Assembly (NCBI GenBank): GCA_039619475.1 | Contig: CM077116.1 | Span: 35,537,183-35,601,182 of the forward strand | DNA: 64,000 nt | Direction: 5' to 3' | DNA from: Icerya purchasi | Lineage: Eukaryota > Arthropoda > Insecta > Hemiptera > Monophlebidae | The notes under the pieces: model-generated | The model's input: only the letters and a program-made list of their open reading frames with translations | What the model was told of the DNA's origin: nothing | Database searches by the model: none | Program-made: the position numbers and the translations under genes | Shown: piece by piece, positions 1 to 11,057 of the stretch | Position numbering within the stretch: the first letter of the stretch is position 1 | How the letters are laid out: each line of letters opens with the position of its first letter

Positions 1-144
1 TAGTTAAAATTATTTTCTCTTTTCATGATTTTCAATCAGATGATTCCTATTCTGCGATCTTTTTTTTTGTTTTATGCCTCTGAGATAGTTTCGATCTCCA
101 TTCCGCATTTCATAGTCTTATAATTTTCTCTTTATACACGGCCT

Positions 145-633
145 TTAGATCATCTGGGTTATGGTTTCAGTATTAGTATCCAGGAACAGCGAATTTGATC
201 TCTTTGCTAATTTATCTGCAATTTCGTTGCCCTTTATTCCTTTATGACTCGGGATCCATATGAATAAAATATCCAGTCCAATGAAATGTAATTCTGTTAT
301 GATTTCATGGATTCTCTCCACGATAGGGTTGGTGTTAAATATCATTCGGATATTCGTGAGGGCGCTAGCCGAGTCTGTTAGTATTATAAACTAGTATTCG
401 CGATATCTCTTGCAATGCAAGTATATTGCACACAGTTCAGCAGTTTTAGTTGAGCTCCATGACGGCAGTTTTTCAGCTTTGCTTGTGTTTGGAATGAGGA
501 AAGCTGCTTCGGCCGCTATTGCTGTTTTTGATCCAGCGGTGGAACAGTGCACTCTGTTTAGATACTGCTCTAAAATACTGTTTGATCTTAACTGCATGTC
601 TACGGTACTTACGGAGTTGTTCGATAACTTCAA
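145..633 (-). pseudogene. RNase H domain remnant of the I-like LINE
   Basis: Minus-strand segments 633-391 and 345-145 hold the two halves of an RNase HI domain. The first half has AELCAIYLHCK, matching the conserved glutamate block (AEL.AI..AL). The second has IWIPSHKGIKGNEIADKLAKRS, matching the late W-x-P-x-H-x-G-x-x-G-N-E-x-A-D block. RNase H downstream of RT is a feature of the I group, which supports the family call. The two halves are in different frames. Confidence 0.75.
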
Positions 634-945
634 AAGCTCGTCGATGATTTGGATTGACGTTACTGTCCATGGTGCAGGACATACGAAGATATGGGGAAGC
701 GAGCGGTATGTTTTCGGATATTTTGTTCAAATTTTAGCGCTATATGCTGATCACCCTTTTGGGTGGACTCGTATTTATTCCGATAATAGTCGTTAAATAG
801 GTTTCCTTTTGGTAAGTCTGGTATAGCTGCGACGGCGACTAGGGGATTTGCGGTTTAGATCATTCTTCGATATTTCGGAGGAGATTCGTTGGCTTCTGCA
901 TAGAGGCTTGTCGTGGGTGTGGTTCTGAACGCTTCTGTCGCTAAT

Positions 946-2101
946 CTAACGCCTTTGGTGACAAATGAAATCTAATATTTCTAAGGTTGTGCGACTTGCT
1001 GAATTATAAAGATGAGCACTAAAGTCCAATTTCGTTCGGATGAGGGATCGATATAAATGTAATAGTGTTCTTCTGCTGCATCCTTTATCGGAGTGATTGA
1101 GCAACTTGAGAATTCCTAGACAGCGAATGTATTTCGAGCGTATGTACGTTATATGGTCGATCCATGACAGCTTTTTATCAAGTAGGATTCCTAAAAACTT
1201 GACTGTTTGTAATACTGGAATTGATCTGGAGCACAGTGTCAAAACTATATTTTGTTGTTTGTCTTTGTCATTTAAGAAGTTTATGTAATTCGTTTTCTCG
1301 GCGGATATTAGAAAACCATGGTCGTGGCTCCAGGTGTTGATGTTGTTATCGTTGGCTGTATTATTTGTTTAGCGATTTCGAGCGACGACGCTTGAAGAGA
1401 TATGCTAACATGATCAGCGAACATTCTGATACAAACTGGCTTTTCTACAACCGAAGTAATATCGTTTAGCGCAAGCAGGAACAAAGTGGCACGCAAGGGT
1501 GATCCTTGAAGTACCTGGTTGGAAATCGTTCTTTCCTCTGATAGAATGTTGCCTATTTTAAGACGAATCTGTCTATTAGTAAGGAAATTTTTGATTATGT
1601 TTGCTAAATTACTATCTATCCCGATTTAATGTAGTTTTTGGAGGATGAGGTACCGCCGTACACAGTCAAAAGTCTTAGAGGAATCGAAGAAAACTACGAC
1701 TGTGGAATTCAAATTTATGATCTTTTGATATTCATAACAAGATCATTCACAACTAGCTGTGTTCATCGTTGCTGTCTAACACCATATTGATGGATAGATA
1801 GTATCTTGTTGGCTTCGAGTGTCCATGAAAGCCTTTTGCTTAGCAACTGCTTTAATATTGTACCCAGTATGCTTGTAACTGCTATTGGTCTATAGTTGTC
1901 AGTGGAAGAGTTCTTATTCGATTTGGGGATTGGGATTATGATACCGATCTTCCAGCAAGCCAGGAATATCGATTTTTTATAATCTTTGTTGTAAATTTTT
2001 AAAAGATACTCTAGTGTTGCTATGATTATTGAGTGAATATTGTTTGGTCCAGGAGCTGTATTGTGAATGTGATTATTAATGCATGACGTTAGTTCTTCCA
2101 T
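946..2101 (-). pseudogene. Reverse transcriptase remnant of the I-like LINE
   Basis: Three broken minus-strand segments carry RT landmarks in the right order. Segment 2101-1763 has the DNYRPIAVTSILG block and ends near HQYGVRQQR, the equivalent of QYGFR. Segment 1496-1308 has the active-site block as MFADHVSISL, where the second catalytic aspartate of (F/Y)ADD is histidine. Segment 1242-946 has the thumb motif VKFLGILLDKKLSW. The aspartate change and the frame breaks mean no active RT is encoded. Confidence 0.75.
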
Positions 2102-4062
2102 GCTAGATTTTTATTATACTATTCTTCGTTACCATCATTGAATGGGATTGGAGTTGTCTCTATATTATTTTTGATATTCAAAAACTGTTGGAAGTAGTTG
2201 TGATCAGATGATATCGAAGCGAAGAATTCGGCGAACCTGTTTGCAATATGGATAAATTCTTCGATTGTCGTGTCGTTGTCGTCTATCGAAATTATCGGAG
2301 ATAGTTATTTCCGGGCCTGTATTTTTTGAACGTTTGCCCATGCTGATTTTAACGAACTTTTGAAGTTTATCTCAGAAAAAAATTTATTCCAGCTTTCCGA
2401 ATTGCTGGTCATATTTCAGCTCTTTGCTTTTTGAATGCTTCTAAGTCTTCTTTTAACTTTGATCTGTGGAACTTACGAAATGTCTTTCTCCGCTTCTGTA
2501 TAGCCAAATGCAAATTTTTAGACCACCAGGGAATAATTTTCTGACGTACTTATCCTGATGTCTTTGGGATTGACTTCACTGCGGCAGATAGGATAAAGCG
2601 TGTGAAGCTCTCAATGTCTTTTGACAGTTCTTCTTTGTGGTCAAAAATGATCTCCGTATCATTTTTGAATATTTCCCAGTTAGCATCTTCTATCTTCCTT
2701 TTTTCGTAGAAAGGTTTGGGGACATGTAGTAAGACTGATAAGTGATGAGGTGATTATTGGAAAATGAACACTTCTGTTTTAATTCTTCCACCTAGAAGTG
2801 CTGTAGCGAAGACTAGATCTAGCGTGGGCATGGTTTTAGACGCTAAGTTAAAGTGAGTTGGACACTTTTTTAGGTTTAATAAGAGGAGATAAAGAATTTT
2901 TCGATTAAGTATCCTTTTTTTTAGAATTGTATGTTGAATCCCATGTTTTGTTATGGGCACTGAAGTCACCTAAGAGATTATATATGGTTTTGGGAGTTGC
3001 TTGGCGATTGTCTGTAAGTGATTTCTGCTTAATGATAAATCTGGGGGGAGAAAATGTTAATTTTTTGGTGAAAGCTTCACTGTTACTGCTGTAACTTGCA
3101 ATTCCGTATTAATATTTATTTCCTGATAACAGGAGATAGGGTTGTGAATTAAAATTAAAACTCCACCCGTTGCTACAAGGCGGGTGGAATCGTCTAGGCG
3201 AAATGTTTGGTATTCTAGTAAGTAAAAGCTTTGATATGGTTTTAAATGCGTCTCTTGCAAGGCAATGATTTTTTGTTGTTTTAGAGCGACAAGTTGTTAT
3301 AGTTCTGCGTAGTGTACCGATAATACATTTATATTCCACTGAAGAATTATGTTGTTACTCATTGTATAGTAAAAATATTAATTCTTGATAAGTGTATCTT
3401 CCGTCAAACAATGTTATTTATGTCTAATGGCAGGGTGCGTATGATTCTCGTGAACCGGTTTTTGTACCTTTGTGTTGTAAAAACGGGTATGATTCAATCA
3501 TCATGTTTAATAGACCTGTTAAATCATCAGCGAATTCCTTAGGATCTTCTACTACTGATTTGCTTCCACTGTATATGTTGATAAAGAATATAAAATTTGT
3601 ATGTGACAGTGGACATTTAGTTTCATTGTCTCGGAATAAGTTTTCCAGTGGTTTAAAAATCTCAGTGTCGGAGTTGGGGAAAGGAATATGTCTTCTATTA
3701 GATCCGATTCTGAGTTTTTTGGTGATCTCTTTGCCTTCTTTTTATTTTCGATCAGTAGTCGTTTACTGCTTTTATTTGAATACTGGGAGTTTGATGTTGA
3801 TGTGAATGTATGCGGACGCTTCGTTACTTCTGCTCCCGTGCGCTAATTGAGGTCTAGAAGGATAGCGTTTGGAGGAATTGTTTCTTCATCTGTGGGGATT
3901 TGTGAATCGGGAGCATTTTTATTTTCCAGATCTATTTGCTGACATGTTATCGGAAAATTAACGATTTGGTGGTAAGTAACTTTATTAGCGCTGAGTTCTG
4001 GGAAGTTATGAATGTATCGTCAATATTTTGTTTCGTTTCAGAGTGGAAGTTTTCGAGTGTAT

Positions 4063-4806
4063 CTATTTTGCAATCATCGGCTTTATGTCCCTGAAGACCA
4101 CATTTAAAGCGAGTGAACTTGTCTCGCGTGATGAAAATGCGATATGTCTTGCCAGTTTGGGCGAATACAAAGAACCTCGAATCGATAGTTGATTAATATC
4201 TATGTTTGTGTATAACAGTTGCCTCCAGCTTATTACGCATGAAAAAAGTTCGTCTGCGGGATTCATTCTAAGCATTGAAATTTTAGTCACTAAATGTATT
4301 CCTAGCTTGTTTTGCAATACTTCCTGTAGTGCTTCATTTGATATGGTTGGCCAGACGTTGGATAGGATTTTATGCAAAGTTGGTTTAAGTTTTTTTGCTG
4401 TGATGAAGTTTGAATTAATTGTGATACCCCCATGATTTTATATGAATTCATCAACAAGTTATTTTTTTAAAAAATGACAATTCTTTACCCACTTATTTTC
4501 GAGGCGGCTATAATATTTTTTTCGCCTTTAACGAGATTTTTTAAAGCGCATACGTGTTGGATAGATCTATATTCGTTTACATGATCGAAAATGAGTCCTT
4601 GCTTTTCTGTGGGGTGAATTGCAGTTTGTTAATGGCTCTATTTTGTTTTTAGTTCTTTCTGCATATGTTAAACGGTTGCTCGACGATTTATTAATTATAT
4701 TTTTGTTACCTAAATGATTATCATCGGTTATTGCTGCTGTTCCTGTTGCTGGTGGTTGATAGTTAACTTGACGTGACGAAAGATCAATAACGGAGTTTAG
4801 TTCCAT
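4063..4806 (-). pseudogene. ORF1 (gag-like) remnant of the I-like LINE
   Basis: Two open segments on the minus strand (4806-4567 and 4377-4063) form the remains of the nucleic-acid-binding ORF1 protein. Near 4120-4070 a frame reads RFKCGLQGHKADDC, which is a CCHC zinc knuckle (C-x2-C-x4-H-x4-C) in which the first cysteine is arginine; CGC in place of TGC needs one base change. The knuckle followed downstream by endonuclease and RT matches ORF1 of I and Jockey elements. Breaks between segments show that no intact protein is made. Confidence 0.6.
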
Positions 4807-5016
4807 TGTTTAACGACGGTGAGAGCAATATCGCCGTACCCGTTATCATAAACGAGTAGATAAGATAAGAGCTATAAACAATTTGTAACACGAACACAAG
4901 ACCGAACAACTTTATCACTTTTGAAACGTAAAACTGATTATCTTATGCAGAGTAGAAGTGCTTAGTAATAGACTAACTGTATTTAGTTTTTAATTTAGAT
5001 GAATGCAGGCAATTAC

Positions 5017-7652
5017 CTGTCTCAATTCTTCACGCAATCGTGTTTCCTCCTCTTCACGGTCTCTATCAGGAAGGAAGCTCGTATCCACATCCGGATTCTT
5101 TTTAATTTTTTTTTTTTGTGGTTCGCATTCCACGTGTTTCTTACTATTTTCTTCCGCATCGTCCTTTTCATCGTCATCGTCGTCATCATCATCATCATCA
5201 TCATCAGCATCATCCTCTTCTTCATCGCTATTTAATGAAAATGACAGAGCCTGAATCTATGTTCAAACTCAAAGAATAATACATCCTGTTACAACTTTGT
5301 TAACATTTATTGAAAAATAAAAATATCACCACTATAGAACTATAAACATAGTGAATTATGTGCAGAATAGGGAGTTAAAGTAAATAACATTTATTAGTAT
5401 AATAGTTGCAAAATTCTGGAAAAATTGTTTTATACGTAGGCAGTTAAATAATAAAATATGTTTCAAAGAAAAATAATTTCGAAATAAGAGAAATTCATGT
5501 CGACCTTCGAAACATGTAAATTACTAACAATGACAAAAAACAGAACCATACCATGTAGAACGAAAAACAAATATATACGGACGAAATAATTATTAAAATA
5601 TACTTAATTTGGAAAAACGAACTTAAACAATATACGGATCTTCAAGAATTAAAAATATCAATTATAGTAACTCAATCGACTAAATAAAATATTCCGATTT
5701 GAAAGTTTAAAAATTTTTACTCTTGCAAAAACAAAATGAAAAAGAATCCATAACAAAATGGCTTGATATTAAAATCAAATCATTAATCAATTCAAAACCA
5801 ATTTTATTAATGTAGATTAAAATATAAATTTAACATGTTTTATTAATAAAAAAGATTATCACCAAAATCATTAATTTCGTCAAAAAATCTAAGTTTAAAC
5901 TTGAAATGGAGAAAAAGCAGATGGTACAACAAATTTGAAATTAGGTCGCGACTTTTTACCTGTGGACCAAAATGAATTTTAGTTGAAGAAAAATAATAAT
6001 ATACAAAAAAAAAAAAAAAAAAAAACTACTAATACTAATAAAAAAATTATTTGATCTTGGATATGTTGAAGAACAGTGTTACAAATTTTCACACATAAAT
6101 CGAAATCGATAATTATTATAAACATTTAGAATGTTCAAATACCTGTCGTTTTTGTTTATTTTTTTCCGCTCTTTTCGCATCTAATATTCTTTGTTCTTCT
6201 CTTTCCTTTTCTAATATCTTTTGTGCCAATTTTTTCTCCCGCTCTTTGACTATATTTTCCTGTTTTGCTTTCATTTCATCTAAAGTTACTAGTCCAATTG
6301 TTGTACTCTAAATGTATTAACACATTAAACATTATTTAAAATAATCTTATTTCTAAAATTAGTAAACATATACATACATGTATGTTTTACTAATAATAAA
6401 TTAATAGTTAAATCAAACGATAAAATTTTAATCCTTATAATTTATAGACTAAAATAGAAAGGGGCTTAAAAATACTAATAATGTAATGCAGCAGTTATAT
6501 CAAGAATGCGGTGAAAATATAAAACTTTTAGGAAAAACAGACAACTTCAGAGAAAAATAAAAAAACGGAAAATTAATTAAACTGAAGTTTATTTTCCTCG
6601 GTTCTCCGGTAACAAAATAATATATTTAATTTTTGATTTTGCAATAAAGATAATAATTTCCATATGCCTCTTCTCAATATAACAAGACATACTGGGGTGA
6701 AAATAAGTCATCGAAAGGATCATAAAACAAAATAAAACATAAATAATAACGACTTCAATAAAAAAAAAAAAAAAAAAAAGACAAAGACAAATTCTCTACA
6801 TTACTATCGTTAACTACTAAAAGCATAAAATTATTAACAAACGATAATAAATTTAGAATTTACAAGAAATATTCTTTCCTACAGAGCCAAGTTTCGCAAA
6901 ATATGTCTAATTATATAGTGATTCAAACCCTATGGAATATGAATAGTTAGGATGATAAAAATTAGTTTTTTAAATGCGAAAGAAGTAATTTATATATTCT
7001 ATTAATTGTTAATTAAAAAATAGAATTTTTTTAAGAAAGTTAATCTGTCATCTAAACTGCGATCGAAAATTTTTTAATCGCGAAAATCGATGGATGAAAT
7101 ATAAACGTAAACTGAATAAAATAGTAGTATGGTATACAACTTTTAAACACTATTGTTAGGTTAGCTGTATTCCACTTTTTTACAATGCTGTACAAAATAA
7201 CTTTTTGTATAGCACTAAATATATTTACGAATTCCATGGTTGTTTAATTATTTATAGGATACGACAAAAAGAATATCTGTAAAGTTAATTAGATGTTTTA
7301 AAAACTTGACTAACGAAATCGATTAGTTTACTCCTAGAAAAAAATACTGACAAAAAAAGTGTTTATAATATTTATTTTGTAAATACTTGACGCGAAAATT
7401 GCGTATAATAAAAGTAAACAACAAGCAGATTATAACCGAGTTCATTAAATATTCTTTGTTTATATACAATACCTTTAACTGCTGTTCTACAGCATCATAA
7501 TGTGTCGCAAATTTATTTTCAATATTGGACAATTTTAAATCTTCTTCAATTTTTTTCTTCCTCAGTTCTATTTCTTGCTGAGCTTTTTCTCTCTTTTTCT
7601 TTAAAAACATAGCTCTTCCGGCTTCACTGGCCGCTCCTTTATAATGTGCCAT
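5017..7652 (-). CDS. FAM50/XAP5-family protein, N-terminal 193 codons (exons 1-3; gene continues off the left edge)
   Basis: Three minus-strand exons join in phase 0: 7652-7473 (60 codons), 6307-6143 (55) and 5250-5017 (78), each with AG acceptor and GT donor. The start [15 protein letters not shown] is the conserved beginning of FAM50 proteins. Exon 2 contains [13 protein letters not shown] and a charged coiled-coil stretch. Exon 3 has a run of about 11 aspartates, a basic tract and the conserved [12 protein letters not shown], then [11 protein letters not shown]50A is a nuclear protein linked in the literature to mRNA splicing; that role is from family knowledge. The human protein is about 340 residues, so the XAP5 C-terminal domain is missing here. 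No matching exon appears between 5016 and 1, where an I-like LINE sits, so the rest should lie further left. Confidence 0.93.
5163..5228 (-). repeat. GAT-rich codon run coding a poly-aspartate tract
   Basis: The coding strand of FAM50-like exon 3 holds a nearly pure run of GAT/GAC codons (11 or so aspartates, preceded by a Glu/Asp stretch). The plus strand reads as repeated ATC/GTC. It behaves like an in-frame trinucleotide repeat and may vary in length. FAM50 proteins commonly carry an acidic stretch at this place. Confidence 0.8.
5251..6142 (-). other. Intron 2 of the FAM50-like gene
   Basis: AT-rich intron of 892 bp with a GT donor after exon 2 and a TTCAG acceptor before exon 3. A poly(A) tract sits near 6006-6024. 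I see no coding or structured element in it. Confidence 0.85.
6308..7472 (-). other. Intron 1 of the FAM50-like gene
   Basis: AT-rich intron of 1,165 bp with donor GTATTG after exon 1 and acceptor TAG before exon 2. A poly(A) run lies at about 6761-6779. Nothing else is recognised. Confidence 0.85.
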
Positions 7653-7980
7653 TGCGCTAAAAGTTTATAAAAGTATCTTTAAAATTATAAATATATTTAA
7701 AAATTAGCGAAACCTCAAAATTACATTACCAAACATTAAACACAAGATTCACAAACAATCAATAACAAAGAGCGATCCCTACAAACACAAACTAAATTTC
7801 ACATATTCAATGTAAAAATATATCGATTTATCGTTTATTTAATTCCGCAACAATTAGAATTTAATTTATTTTATATTTACGTAAATTTTTCGTCAAATAA
7901 AAAATAGTTGCATATTTTTAAAATTTTTGTTCATTTTTAATTTCATGTAAATGGAAAACTTAGAAGTTTTAAATATTCTT
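7653..7980. other. Shared upstream region between the divergent FAM50-like and small heat-shock genes
   Basis: About 330 bp of AT-rich DNA between the FAM50-like start codon and the first heat-shock element. No TATA box clearly facing FAM50 is visible. Confidence 0.5.
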
Positions 7981-7990
7981 GAAATTCTTT

Positions 7991-8008
7991 TTCCAGAATG
8001 CTCTCGAG
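7991..8008 (+). promoter_or_regulatory. Heat-shock element, four units
   Basis: TTCcaGAAtgCTCtcGAG gives four alternating TTC/GAA-type units spaced at exactly 5 bp (two perfect, two with one change). This is the known HSF-binding arrangement. It lies about 60-75 bp upstream of a TATA box of a small heat-shock gene. Confidence 0.75.
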
Positions 8009-8020
8009 AAAGTCGTTGCA

Positions 8021-8033
8021 GAAAGTTCTAGAT
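8021..8033 (+). promoter_or_regulatory. Heat-shock element, three units
   Basis: GAAagTTCtaGAt matches nGAAnnTTCnnGAn, the three-unit HSF site with one end-base mismatch. It lies about 35-45 bp upstream of the TATA box and 12 bp after the first HSE. Confidence 0.75.
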
Positions 8034-8067
8034 CTTACATGTATTCAAAACACTGGCTTCAGAATAC

Positions 8068-8075
8068 TATAAATA
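8068..8075 (+). promoter_or_regulatory. TATA box of the small heat-shock protein gene
   Basis: TATAAATA is downstream of two heat-shock elements and about 150 bp upstream of the donor of a 5'-UTR intron. Transcription would be expected to start about 25-30 bp further on, near 8095-8105. Confidence 0.75.
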
Positions 8076-8220
8076 CTGGTTGCGTACTGCATTCTTGTTA
8101 ATACGATTCTTCGAAGTGCGATTTGCTGTTTGAGTTTTGTGTTCGCGACTGTGAAAGCGAAAACTTTATTCTACAAAAGTTTGTTATTTCAGTTACAGGT
8201 TGTGTTTATCTGAACTAAAG

Positions 8221-8323
8221 GTAAGTAATGTTTTATATTGATAATTAAAAATTAATTTTTTATTTTACAATTACAACTTAGTAATTTTTAAACTGATTAA
8301 TTTTTCTAAAATTTCAATTTTAG
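8221..8323 (+). other. Intron in the 5' UTR of the small heat-shock protein gene
   Basis: AAAG|GTAAGT at 8217-8226 is a near-consensus donor. A T-rich tract followed by TTTTAG ends at 8323, directly before the ATG. The intron would be 103 bp long and would place the start codon at the very start of exon 2. Confidence 0.7.
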
Positions 8324-9575
8324 ATGGCTCTTACACCGTGGGTTTTAAGGGATTTAGCTTATTACGAACCATTGAGAGATATTGACGATTACTTCGGTCA
8401 CATTTATGATCAGAATTTTGGTGTGGGTTTATTTGATAATGATTTATTCAGACACTGTCCAGCAATTTCCAGTATTTTGGGTCCATTAGAGTCGGGTTAT
8501 TTGCGTCCGCTTCGTCATTTGTTACCAGAAGAGAGTGGAGTTTCAACAGTCTCAAACAAAAAAGATAAATTTCAGGTAAGCGTGACTTTCTGTACTTTTT
8601 CTCAATTTTCCTTAAACATAGATTATAATCATAAACAGTAATACATATTTTGTATTCATTATGAAGTATATCTTTTACTATTATTGTGGAACTATATGAA
8701 ATGCCTAGTTACATATTTATAGTTGAAGAAATACTAGATAAATATTAAATTTAGGATAATAAAAATTTGAACAGTTTTAATAGCTGTTTTCACTGATCTT
8801 TAGGTGAATTTAGATGTTCAGCAGTTCAAACCAGAAGAAATTGCAGTTAAGGTTGGAGATGGCTATTTGAGTGTTGAAGGTAAACATGAAGAAAAGAAGG
8901 ATCAACATGGTTATATCTCACGTCAATTTACTAGACGGTACAAATTACCAAATAATGTAAATCTGGAAGCAATAACCAGTAATATCTCATCTGATGGAAT
9001 TTTGTCAGTAAATGCACCCAAAAAGGCAAGTATACATATAAATTCATTTTTTCATGGAGAACATTTTCACATTCTATTAAGTTTATCTGTTGTTTGTTCA
9101 TTTATTGCTAATATATTAGAATTTCTCCATAATATACATACTAAATATACATAAGTATCTATATAAAAGGTGTATCAAGCTCTAGGTGAAATTTTTATTT
9201 GTAATAAAAATAATTCTTCAAAATGTATGTAAATAACGGCATTATACCGCTAAACTTGAAATAAGAAAGTATGAAAATACCACATATAATGCTAAATATT
9301 TCTTTGGTAAAGTTGAATTTGTGCTACTGTAGACTGAAAATATTTACATATAATTTAAATCATAAAGTTAATCTCAAAAATGGAAAATATAAGTTATTAT
9401 TTAAGAGAACAATATATAAACTTATTATAATTATTCTAATTAAAATAATTGTTTACTTCAATTATAGATTGACAAGTCAGCAGAAAAAGAACGGGCCATC
9501 CCAATTGAACGTACAAACAAACCAGCAATTAAAGCATCAAACAAAAAAGAAAATGTTGAAAACATGGAAACATAA
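8324..9575 (+). CDS. Small heat-shock protein (alpha-crystallin family; lethal(2)essential-for-life-like)
   Basis: Three coding exons joined in phase 0: 8324-8575, 8804-9025 and 9468-9575, giving 193 residues. The start MALTPWVLRDLAYYEP precedes a hydrophobic N-terminal arm. The alpha-crystallin domain spans about residues 80-158: VNLDVQQFKPEEIAVKV, then LSVEGKHEEKKDQHGYISR, then the signature DGILSVNAP. The tail carries an IPI motif (about residue 168) of the kind that docks on neighbouring subunits in this family. Such proteins are ATP-independent holdase chaperones of cytosol and nucleus. Two heat-shock elements and a TATA box lie upstream. Intron 1 is GT-AG. The second coding intron starts AAG|GCAAGT, a GC-AG intron; without it the frame runs into unrelated sequence and loses the tail. 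Confidence 0.93.
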
Positions 9576-10223
9576 AATGTTAGATTACTATTTTTATAAG
9601 TTAAATTTTAGTACTGTATTTTAAAAAAAATATGATTATGATCTTAAGTTCTTATATTCCTTATTGAAGGAGATATTCATTAATTTTATATAATACATAT
9701 ATGTATATATATATATGTATAATTTTAAGATTTTTTGCTTTTCCTTTATATAGATAGAATTTCTAATAAAGCACATTGCATGTTCTGTTCCGCATCTTTT
9801 CTGTTAATAACTTGTAATTAAAATATTCTATTTCTTTGATGATATAATATAGTTACAAATTTGGAGGCTAGAAATTAATTGCATGGATTATTGTGCATTA
9901 ATACTTTAGATAAAGTTCTAGAATTTTCTTTATTTAAATAAAAACTTTGAATATTGGAAGACCAAGCTTATACTAATCTGTCCAACAATATCAGCATACA
10001 CATTTTTTAATACATAAAAAATAAATTATATGTACAATATTTTAGTTATGCAATGTTTTTATAAAAACTGAAGTGAGTACAAATAAATATCAGTTTATTA
10101 CTTGATTAAAAACGTTTATAAGCAACAATTTATATTAATTACAACATAATTCTTAGATCCTACTCCCCATTAGAAAAGATGTCCTAATTTTATGTAACGT
10201 TTGTTACATTTTATAGGATTTTT
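9576..10223. other. 3' flank of the small heat-shock gene up to the hAT insertion
   Basis: The presumed 3' UTR and AT-rich spacer, with a (TA)n tract near 9697-9720. No further gene is seen. Confidence 0.6.
9765..9770 (+). terminator. Polyadenylation signal of the small heat-shock protein gene
   Basis: AATAAA 190 bp after the stop codon, on the sense strand. Confidence 0.55.
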
Positions 10224-10231
10224 GTTATTGT
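10224..10231. repeat. Left 8-bp target-site duplication of the hAT element
   Basis: GTTATTGT, identical to 14814-14821 on the other side of the element. Confidence 0.9.
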
Positions 10232-10817
10232 CAGTGCCGGATTAACCACATAGCATGAGTAGCAATTACTACAAGCCCTGCACAGAAGGGGGCCCCGTGT
10301 AATCAGACCCACCTCCGCCTGAGCGTTATTTTTTGAGTGAAACTTATTAAGTTGTGGTAAATTGAATTTACTTGATGTCATTAAAACGTGAAACGTTACA
10401 CCTTTTTCAACCAAGACAATCGGTAACCGATTATTTCGTTGGCGAAAATAAAACACATGATTTCATAAGATCTATATCTATATATATATAAAAATCCCGT
10501 GTCTTTATGTTTGTGCAGGATAAACTCGGAATTTACTTAACCGATTTTTATAAAATTTTGAAAGTACATGCAATTTGGTCCAACTTAACAGATAGGATAC
10601 TTTTTTTTAAAATTATTTACATAAATATTTGTTATATTAAATAATTTAATCAATCAATTAAAAAAAACAAATTTTGACTATTTTATTATTTTTTGAGCAC
10701 CAACTACTTTTCGTGGCGACTTTTGTGTATCGTGCGATGTTAATCGAAATTCAACCATGTTTATCGCTGGCGCATGGCGTTATTATCGATGAATGATAAA
10801 ATAAACGTTTTTCGCTG

Positions 10818-11057
10818 TTGTTTACAAAAAAGTTCGTGGAATATGTATGTATAAATGTAGAATTAATATGTGCTGATGAAGTACCCCATTATATAAAATA
10901 CATAGATAGGGATGGTGCATCTTTATTTTCGTCTCTATCTTATTTATTATATAATAATGAATTATTAGGAGTAGAAGAAAATGTATTGTACAATATGTTT
11001 GTAAAAACTGGAAGAGATTTAAGCAATATACTATTGGACTTAATGGGGAACATATAA
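10818..11057 (+). pseudogene. OTU-like cysteine protease fragment inside the Helitron
   Basis: An 80-codon open stretch reads YIDRDGASLFSSLSYLLYNNE in its middle (about residues 28-48). The spacing fits the OTU active-site block DG(N/D)CLF..LSYLLYG.E, with serine where the catalytic cysteine should be. OTU domains are known passengers of some animal Helitrons. There is no clear methionine-led full domain and the histidine end is absent, so this is a remnant. Confidence in the family is moderate because only one motif supports it. Confidence 0.5.

Larger units (their letters stand above)
1..4900 (-). mobile_element. I-like non-LTR retrotransposon (LINE), degenerate, 3' end cut by the window
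   Basis: Read on the minus strand the parts come in the order of an I-group LINE. A gag-like ORF1 lies at about 4806-4060 and carries a zinc knuckle. The endonuclease follows at about 3260-2750 (QETHL motif, then a GGVLILI stretch). Reverse transcriptase runs about 2100-950: a DNYRPIAV motif near 1870, the active-site region near 1410, and VKFLGILLD near 1200. An RNase H domain at about 630-145 contains PSHKGIKGNEIAD. Many frame breaks show it is dead. The 5' end lies between 4807 and 5010 and was not located exactly; the 3' tail lies beyond position 1. It sits on the same strand as the FAM50-like gene, just after that gene's third exon, so it is probably in an intron. Confidence 0.85.

Noticed and set aside
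4807..5016. A fourth FAM50 exon between exon 3 and the LINE
   Set aside because: No stretch here matches the conserved sequence that follows the RLREELRQ block, and stops occur in all minus frames.
5003..5254. Serine-rich plus-strand open frame (SSSSSSS)
   Set aside because: It is the antisense of the poly-aspartate exon of the FAM50-like gene.
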